Assembly: GCA_963832965.1 (NCBI GenBank)
Contig: CAWHVW010000005.1
Coordinates: 806,001-870,000, forward strand
DNA from: CAWACP01 sp963832965
GTDB taxonomy: Bacteria; Acidobacteriota; Terriglobia; Bryobacterales; Bryobacteraceae
Direction of reading: 5' to 3'
DNA: 64,000 bases
In this document: positions 60,198-64,000 of the stretch, one piece after another
Layout: every line of letters starts with the position of its first letter
How positions within the stretch are numbered: the stretch's first letter is position 1
The notes under the pieces: generated by a model
Database searches by the model: none
Told to the model about the DNA's origin: nothing
What the model saw: only the letters and a program-made list of their open reading frames with translations
Program-made: the position numbers and the translations under genes

Positions 60198-60680
60198 ATG
60201 AAACCCAACAACCGAGCTACTCTCCTCACCCTGACCGTCGCGGCCGTGACGATTTCGTCGTTGCCGTTACAAGCAGCCGACCCCATTGAAACCCCCTGGA
60301 ACCAGGTATGCCGGGTTGCCGCTGGTCACGAACTCCTCCTGACAACCGACAAAGGGGACACCGTGGAAGGATATTGCGTCTCCGTCGACGTCAATGGAAT
60401 TGGCGTCACCACAAAAAACGGCAAAGTCGTCCACATCGCGCGCAAGGCTCTTTCCCGGCTGGAAATGCGCGGGGTAAAACCGCATCAACTCAGCGCCCTT
60501 CGCAAGGGTGTGCACGACAGTTTGTGGGATGGCTTCGGTTATCTGCTCTCGCCATGGGCTCCCGTCGGAGTGGTGATGGTGCCAGGAACCCTTGTTTGGG
60601 GGGCCGTGGCCACGCCCTTCTGCGCACTCGGCGATCTGAAAGCGAAGCTGACGGGCACGCGAGTAATAAAGCTGACTTAG
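60198..60680 (+). CDS. Exported protein of unknown function
   Basis: 160 residues. A signal peptide covers about 1-26 (ending LPLQAADP). A compact beta segment follows (LLLTTDKGDTVEGYCVSVDV, then GVTTKNGKVVHIARKALSRL), which resembles a small Sm-like or SH3-like barrel, and a Gly/Pro/Trp-rich C-terminal part. No family name can be given. It follows the GntR regulator by 73 bases and precedes a palindromic repeat. Confidence 0.65.
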   Translation: MKPNNRATLLTLTVAAVTISSLPLQAADPIETPWNQVCRVAAGHELLLTTDKGDTVEGYCVSVDVNGIGVTTKNGKVVHIARKALSRLEMRGVKPHQLSALRKGVHDSLWDGFGYLLSPWAPVGVVMVPGTLVWGAVATPFCALGDLKAKLTGTRVIKLT

Positions 60681-60696
60681 CAACTCCAGGGACAGA

Positions 60697-60719
60697 GTGG
60701 GGCAGGGCCATGCCCTGCC
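60697..60719. repeat. Palindrome downstream of the exported protein gene
   Basis: GGCAGGGC-CAT-GCCCTGCC is a perfect eight-base inverted repeat (60701-60719). The 12-mer GTGGGGCAGGGC at 60697-60708 recurs inverted at 2352-2363, after rpoC, so it may belong to a dispersed element family. It could also act as a transcript-end hairpin. Confidence 0.45.
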
Positions 60720-60774
60720 TTGCGTTCGATCACGACGCCGCAGCCTACGGTAGTTCCCAGCCCACTGCGTGTTC

Positions 60775-61593
60775 CTAAACCAGCGCCGCCGTATTCGATA
60801 AAACCCCAATCCCCGGCACCCGGATGGTCACCACGTCCCCCGCCAGCAAAGCGGCCTCGCGGGGCACGACGATCCCCGTCCCGGTGAGCAGCACGGAGCC
60901 CGCCGGCACTGGGTTGCCGCGCAGCAGAAATTCCACCAGCGTGTCGAACCGCCGTTGCAGTGAAGCCGTGGAAGCCTGCCCTGAAAAGAGCACGCGTCCC
61001 CCGCGCTCCACCTTGCAGCTCATCTCCAGATCGTATGGGTTGGGGATCTCATCGGCGGTCACCATCACCGGTCCCAGCGCGCAGCAGCCCGTGAAAGTCT
61101 TCGATTGCGCCAAATACAGCGGGTTGTCGCTCTCGATGTCCCACGCCGAAACGTCATTCCCGATGGTGTAACCGATCACCCTGCCTTTGCTGCCCAGCAC
61201 CACGGCCAGCTCCGGTTCCGGCGCTGTAAACCGTGAGTCGGACCGTATTCCGATACTCTGGCCCGGCCCCACGCAAACCCGCGCCGTGCCCTTGAAGAAG
61301 ATCTCCGGGCGATCCAAACGGTCCACGCCCACGCGGAAACCGTCGACGTAGCTGCTCCCTTCGTAGTTGCGGTCGCAGGCCCAGACCTCCCTCGGCGACA
61401 GCGGAATCACCGGCGGAGCAGCCTGCAAATGAGGAGTGGCAAGACGGCTGGCCAGCGCTGCCAGCTCGACGTGTTCCTTTTCCGAGCGCCGGATCAGATC
61501 GTAGAGATCGTATTCTGGAATTGGCCGCGCCTGGTCATGCTCAAAGATGGCCGCCGTCACCGCGTTGTTCCACTTCAACTGCCCCAGCCGCAT
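60775..61593 (-). CDS. Fumarylacetoacetate hydrolase-family enzyme, possibly 2-keto-3-deoxy sugar acid dehydratase
   Basis: 272 residues. The family core is present with metal ligands in APEPELAVVLG (two Glu) and NDVSAWDIE (Asp). The phrases GTARVCVGPGQSIGIRSDSR and NPLYLAQSKTFTGCCALGPV resemble 2-keto-3-deoxy-arabinonate dehydratases more than fumarylacetoacetase or simple hydrolases. Assignment of substrate is tentative. It is the last gene of a leftward run M16 peptidase, TPM, nucleotidyltransferase-like, lemA, 11 bases after lemA. Confidence 0.82.
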   Translation of the reverse strand: MRLGQLKWNNAVTAAIFEHDQARPIPEYDLYDLIRRSEKEHVELAALASRLATPHLQAAPPVIPLSPREVWACDRNYEGSSYVDGFRVGVDRLDRPEIFFKGTARVCVGPGQSIGIRSDSRFTAPEPELAVVLGSKGRVIGYTIGNDVSAWDIESDNPLYLAQSKTFTGCCALGPVMVTADEIPNPYDLEMSCKVERGGRVLFSGQASTASLQRRFDTLVEFLLRGNPVPAGSVLLTGTGIVVPREAALLAGDVVTIRVPGIGVLSNTAALV

Positions 61594-61604
61594 CGAGTCC
61601 CCGG

Positions 61605-62168
61605 TTAGAACGCCACCTTCGGCGCCGTCCGGGCGCCCGCTTCCGTCTGGAAGTACGTCTCCGGCTGATATCCGAACATGCCCGCGATAACATTGCGCGG
61701 AAAGAGCTGGATGTCCTTGTTGTATTCCTGCACCGCTTCGTTGTACTTGCGCCGCTCGATGGCGATGCGATTCTCGGATCCCGCCAGCTCGAACTGCAGC
61801 TCCTGAAAATTCCGGTCAGATTTCAATTGCGGATAGTTCTCCACGATCACCAGCAGCCGGCTTAGCGCGCTGTCAAGCTGGCCGTTGGCTTGCATTCGTT
61901 GTTGGGGCGTCTGCGCGCCGCCTAGCGCCGCCCGTGCATTGGCAATGTTGGTAAATACCGTCATCTCCTGTTTCGCATAGCCCTTCACCGTCTCCACCAG
62001 GTTGGGAATCAGGTCGGCCCGGCGTTGCAGGTCCACGTCCACCTGCGACCATTGCGCTTTCACCGCCTGCTGTTCCGTTACCAGCGCGTTGCGCTCGCCC
62101 ATGGCCCATCCGAACACGCCAATCACCAGCAGCACCAGCACCGCGATTACGATCAGAGCAATCTTCAT
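61605..62168 (-). CDS. LemA-family membrane protein
   Basis: 187 residues. One N-terminal transmembrane helix (about 2-22) and a long coiled-coil domain with the family phrases NALVTEQQAVKAQWSQVDVD, LQRRADLIPNLVETVKGYAK and QELQFELAGSENRIAIERRK are present. LemA proteins are often next to TPM-domain proteins, as here. Function is unknown, probably envelope associated. It lies 18 bases after the nucleotidyltransferase-like gene. Confidence 0.93.
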   Translation of the reverse strand: MKIALIVIAVLVLLVIGVFGWAMGERNALVTEQQAVKAQWSQVDVDLQRRADLIPNLVETVKGYAKQEMTVFTNIANARAALGGAQTPQQRMQANGQLDSALSRLLVIVENYPQLKSDRNFQELQFELAGSENRIAIERRKYNEAVQEYNKDIQLFPRNVIAGMFGYQPETYFQTEAGARTAPKVAF

Positions 62169-62186
62169 GAGTTCCCCTTCCCCCTT

Positions 62187-62894
62187 CTATTTTGGCAGCC
62201 GATCGACATATTCTACAGCGGAATGGATCCGCGCCAGATACGCTTCAAACAGCGCGCCGGGCGTAACGCTCTTCGCTCTCGTGGGTTCTTCGCGCACGTC
62301 CAGCAGCGTCTCGAAGGGCCCGGCATCGATGCCAATCTCACGGAGATGCGAGATCACTTCGCGCTTCTTCATGCCCGTGTTGACGCCCCCCAGCAGCAGA
62401 GCATGCCGCAACAGTACGCAGAACGTGGAAACCGAATCCAGCATCAGGGTGAGTAGCGCGTCCCGGTTGCTCAGTAAAGCGGCGGCTTTCTGGCGCAGCC
62501 GCAGCAGGTTCGAGACAAGATCGTGCTCCACCTGCGCGCGATAAAACGTGCGGTCGATCTGCAGACCCGCGATCACGTCCTCGCCGTAAAGCACACGCCG
62601 CTGTTCCAGCATGTCGTGAAACTCGATGGGGAATACGTCGGTGGAAGCGTGCACCTCGTCCCGCGACAGCAGCAACGCAGCGGGGTTCCCTTCGGCGCGC
62701 CACCACTTCACCACCGGTTCGGCATCCGCCAGCTCCCGCGCGGTCACCGAGGTTATCACGCACAACACGTTCAGGTCGGAAAACTTTGCGTGGTGGTCGC
62801 TGCCGGCGCCGGAACCGTACAGGATTACCGCCACCAAACGGTCTCCGAGCGCTACGCGAGTCTTCTCCACAAGCTGAGCGAGTTTCTTTTCCAT
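62187..62894 (-). CDS. Nucleotidyltransferase-like protein of unknown function
   Basis: 235 residues. The N-terminus has the Pol-beta-type nucleotidyltransferase signature VILYGSGAGSDHHAKFSDLN (about 23-42, GS with spaced Asp), while the usual third Asp is not clear. The C-terminal part is helical with a long leucine-rich stretch (VSNLLRLRQKAAALLSNRDA). Similar proteins are annotated only as hypothetical. It lies between the TPM gene and lemA with gaps of 3 and 18 bases, so the genes are cotranscribed. Confidence 0.7.
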   Translation of the reverse strand: MEKKLAQLVEKTRVALGDRLVAVILYGSGAGSDHHAKFSDLNVLCVITSVTARELADAEPVVKWWRAEGNPAALLLSRDEVHASTDVFPIEFHDMLEQRRVLYGEDVIAGLQIDRTFYRAQVEHDLVSNLLRLRQKAAALLSNRDALLTLMLDSVSTFCVLLRHALLLGGVNTGMKKREVISHLREIGIDAGPFETLLDVREEPTRAKSVTPGALFEAYLARIHSAVEYVDRLPK

Positions 62895-62897
62895 GGT

Positions 62898-63674
62898 TTA
62901 CCAGCCGCTTGACGCGCCGCCTCCACCCGAATCGCCGCCACCGAATCCACCGAAACCTCCGCCGCCTCCCCCACCACCGCCGAAACCCCCGCCACCGCCC
63001 CAACCGCCCCGTCCACCGCCTCCGAGCAGGTTTCCCAGAATCATCCCCGTTAGAAAACCCCCTCCTCCGCCGCGCCGCATGAGAAGGAGCAGAATCACGA
63101 TGCCGACGACAATCAGCGGGAAAGGAATTGCTCCTCGATGCGTCACCGCGTGGTCATGCACGGGAGCGAAATCGAGGGTGACGTGTTTGGCGGCGGCAAC
63201 ACGTGAGCCCATGGACTCGACGCCCTGCAGAATGGCCGCGCCGTACTGGCCTTGTTGCAGCAGCGGACGCATGTCCACCGCCACGTCGCCCACAAAACCG
63301 TCCGGCAGAATCGGCTCGAGACCGTAGCCCACCTCGACACGGTCCTTACGGTCCTTGACGGCCAGCAGCAGAAGGAGTCCATCGTTCTGTCCCTTGTGAC
63401 CGATGCCCCACTTTCGCAAAAGGTCGTTAGCGAAATCCTCGATCGGTGCGCCGTCGAGAGAATCGATGGTTACCACTGCTACTTGCACGCCGGTGGCCTG
63501 CTCCAGCCGGGTGCAATACTGTTCGGCGGCGTCGCGCGATTGCGCATCCATCACGTTCGCGAAATCGCTCACGTAACCCTGGGGTTTTAGTGAAGCCGGG
63601 TCGAGTGCGAACGCCGATACGGCACACACGAATAGCAGAACGCTCACCGCTAATCTGCGTTGATCTGCGGTCAT
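62898..63674 (-). CDS. TPM-domain protein with glycine-rich C-terminus
   Basis: 258 residues from the ATG at 63674. A signal peptide covers about 1-24. The TPM domain (about 28-160) has GYVSDFANVMDAQSRDAAEQ, VVTIDSLDGAPIEDFANDLL, and the hallmark RKWGIGHKGQNDGLLLLLAV. One transmembrane helix (about 188-205) precedes a Gly-rich tail of about 50 residues ending SSGW. TPM proteins are membrane proteins often paired with LemA. The N-terminal codons lie in a 10-base tandem repeat. Confidence 0.92.
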   Translation of the reverse strand: MTADQRRLAVSVLLFVCAVSAFALDPASLKPQGYVSDFANVMDAQSRDAAEQYCTRLEQATGVQVAVVTIDSLDGAPIEDFANDLLRKWGIGHKGQNDGLLLLLAVKDRKDRVEVGYGLEPILPDGFVGDVAVDMRPLLQQGQYGAAILQGVESMGSRVAAAKHVTLDFAPVHDHAVTHRGAIPFPLIVVGIVILLLLMRRGGGGGFLTGMILGNLLGGGGRGGWGGGGGFGGGGGGGGGFGGFGGGDSGGGGASSGW

Positions 63675-63680
63675 TTGCGG
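63651..63680. repeat. Three tandem 10-base repeats over a gene start
   Basis: TAATCTGCGT, TGATCTGCGG and TCATTTGCGG follow each other exactly at 10-base steps. The start codon of the TPM protein gene (minus strand, ATG ending at 63674) lies in the third unit, so the first codons are made of the repeat. The pattern is not long enough for a CRISPR or minisatellite. Confidence 0.5.
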
Positions 63681-63696
63681 CCTGAACAGCTCGCCA

Positions 63697-64000
63697 CTAG
63701 CAGTCCAGTTCCTCGCGGCGAATCTTGAAGTCACCCAGATTCCCCAGCATGGCCAGCGTGATCTTTTTCGCGTCGAAGAATTCCTGGGCCATGGCCTGCA
63801 CTTCGGCGGCAGTCACGCGCTCGATGCTCTCCAGCATCTCGTCCAGGCTGAAGAATCGTTTGTAGTATAGCTCCTGCCGCGCCAGATTTCCCATGCGGCT
63901 GGACGTGGATTCGAGCCCAAGGACAAACGACCCCTTAAGATGATCCTTGGCCCGTCGCAGCTCATCGTCACCCACCGGATCGTTCTTCAGATTGCGGAAC
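63697..64000 (-). CDS. M16-family zinc peptidase, C-terminal end (truncated by window edge)
   Basis: The frame runs from the right window edge to a stop at 63697; 100 C-terminal residues are visible. They match the end of M16 peptidases of the processing-peptidase type: DDELRRAKDHLKGSFVLGLE, STSSRMGNLARQELYYKRFF and RVTAAEVQAMAQEFF. The catalytic HxxEH is in the missing part. It lies 22 bases before the TPM gene and heads the leftward run. Confidence 0.9.
   Translation of the reverse strand, partial: FRNLKNDPVGDDELRRAKDHLKGSFVLGLESTSSRMGNLARQELYYKRFFSLDEMLESIERVTAAEVQAMAQEFFDAKKITLAMLGNLGDFKIRREELDC

Noticed and set aside
62898..63060. Low-complexity Gly-coding repeat tract
   Set aside because: It is the glycine-rich C-terminus of the TPM protein, common in that family, not a separate repeat element.

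Overview
The window is 64 kb of dense, high-GC bacterial chromosome. It carries about 70 protein genes, no rRNA, tRNA, CRISPR array, insertion sequence or phage gene that I can see, and very short intergenic gaps. The best lineage clue is a secreted VWA-domain protein at 2977-4095 of the type catalogued as 'acidobacterial VWFA-related'. Together with a long Ser/Thr kinase with a membrane tail, an outer-membrane-type flagellum (P and L rings) and a ThyX thymidylate synthase, it suggests a motile Acidobacteriota of the Bryobacterales/Solibacter kind. That placement is inference.

Layout. 1-2268: 3' part of rpoC, then a clear terminator. 2.3-5.8 kb: response regulator, VWA protein, rhomboid protease and two tandem paralogous small membrane proteins. 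5.8-10.5 kb: oxidoreductase, then a tightly overlapping run of enolase-superfamily enzyme, NodB-type deacetylase, acyl carrier protein and ketoacyl synthase. 10.6-12.2 kb: purU and an MBL-fold hydrolase. 12.2-15.0 kb: hrcA-grpE-dnaJ behind a CIRCE-like operator. 15.1-17.9 kb: malQ and a lone nuoB. 17.9-35.6 kb: flagellar region. flaG and fliS sit behind sigma-28-like motifs. A leftward operon runs flgF-flgG-flgA-flgH-flgI-flgJ-flgM, and its last gene needs a -1 frameshift. A rightward operon runs fliK-flgD-flgE-fliN-fliP-fliQ-fliR-flhB-flhA-flhF-fliA-fliY-like. 35.5-39.2 kb: leftward ECF sigma, anti-sigma, DUF4097-like and PDZ operon. 39.3-44.1 kb: rpsA-like gene, a two-component pair and a MmcQ/YjbR gene. 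44.1-48.8 kb: matrixin-like protease with partner, UvrC-like half protein and envelope stress-type small proteins. 48.9-52.9 kb: recX, a sugar-nucleotide epimerase and a thymidylate cluster (thyX-dut facing tmk). 53.3-54.4 kb: an ArsC-like protein lacking the cysteine and a MazEF-type toxin-antitoxin module with its own palindromic operator. 54.5-64 kb: Ser/Thr kinase, argS, GntR-type regulator, secreted protein, a fumarylacetoacetase-family enzyme, lemA, a nucleotidyltransferase-like gene, a TPM-domain protein and the C-terminus of an M16 peptidase.

How the genes work together. The flagellar block holds most of the rod, ring, hook and export-gate genes plus the late sigma factor FliA and its antagonist FlgM. 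Filament, motor and C-ring base genes (fliC, fliD, fliF, fliG, fliM, motAB) must lie elsewhere. The most interesting observations are the frameshifted flgM with a slippery heptamer, the NodB/NodF/NodE-like cassette, the CIRCE-like site overlapping a neighbouring stop codon, and the MazEF operator. Start codons were chosen from ribosome-binding sites and overlaps where these decide; otherwise they are approximate.
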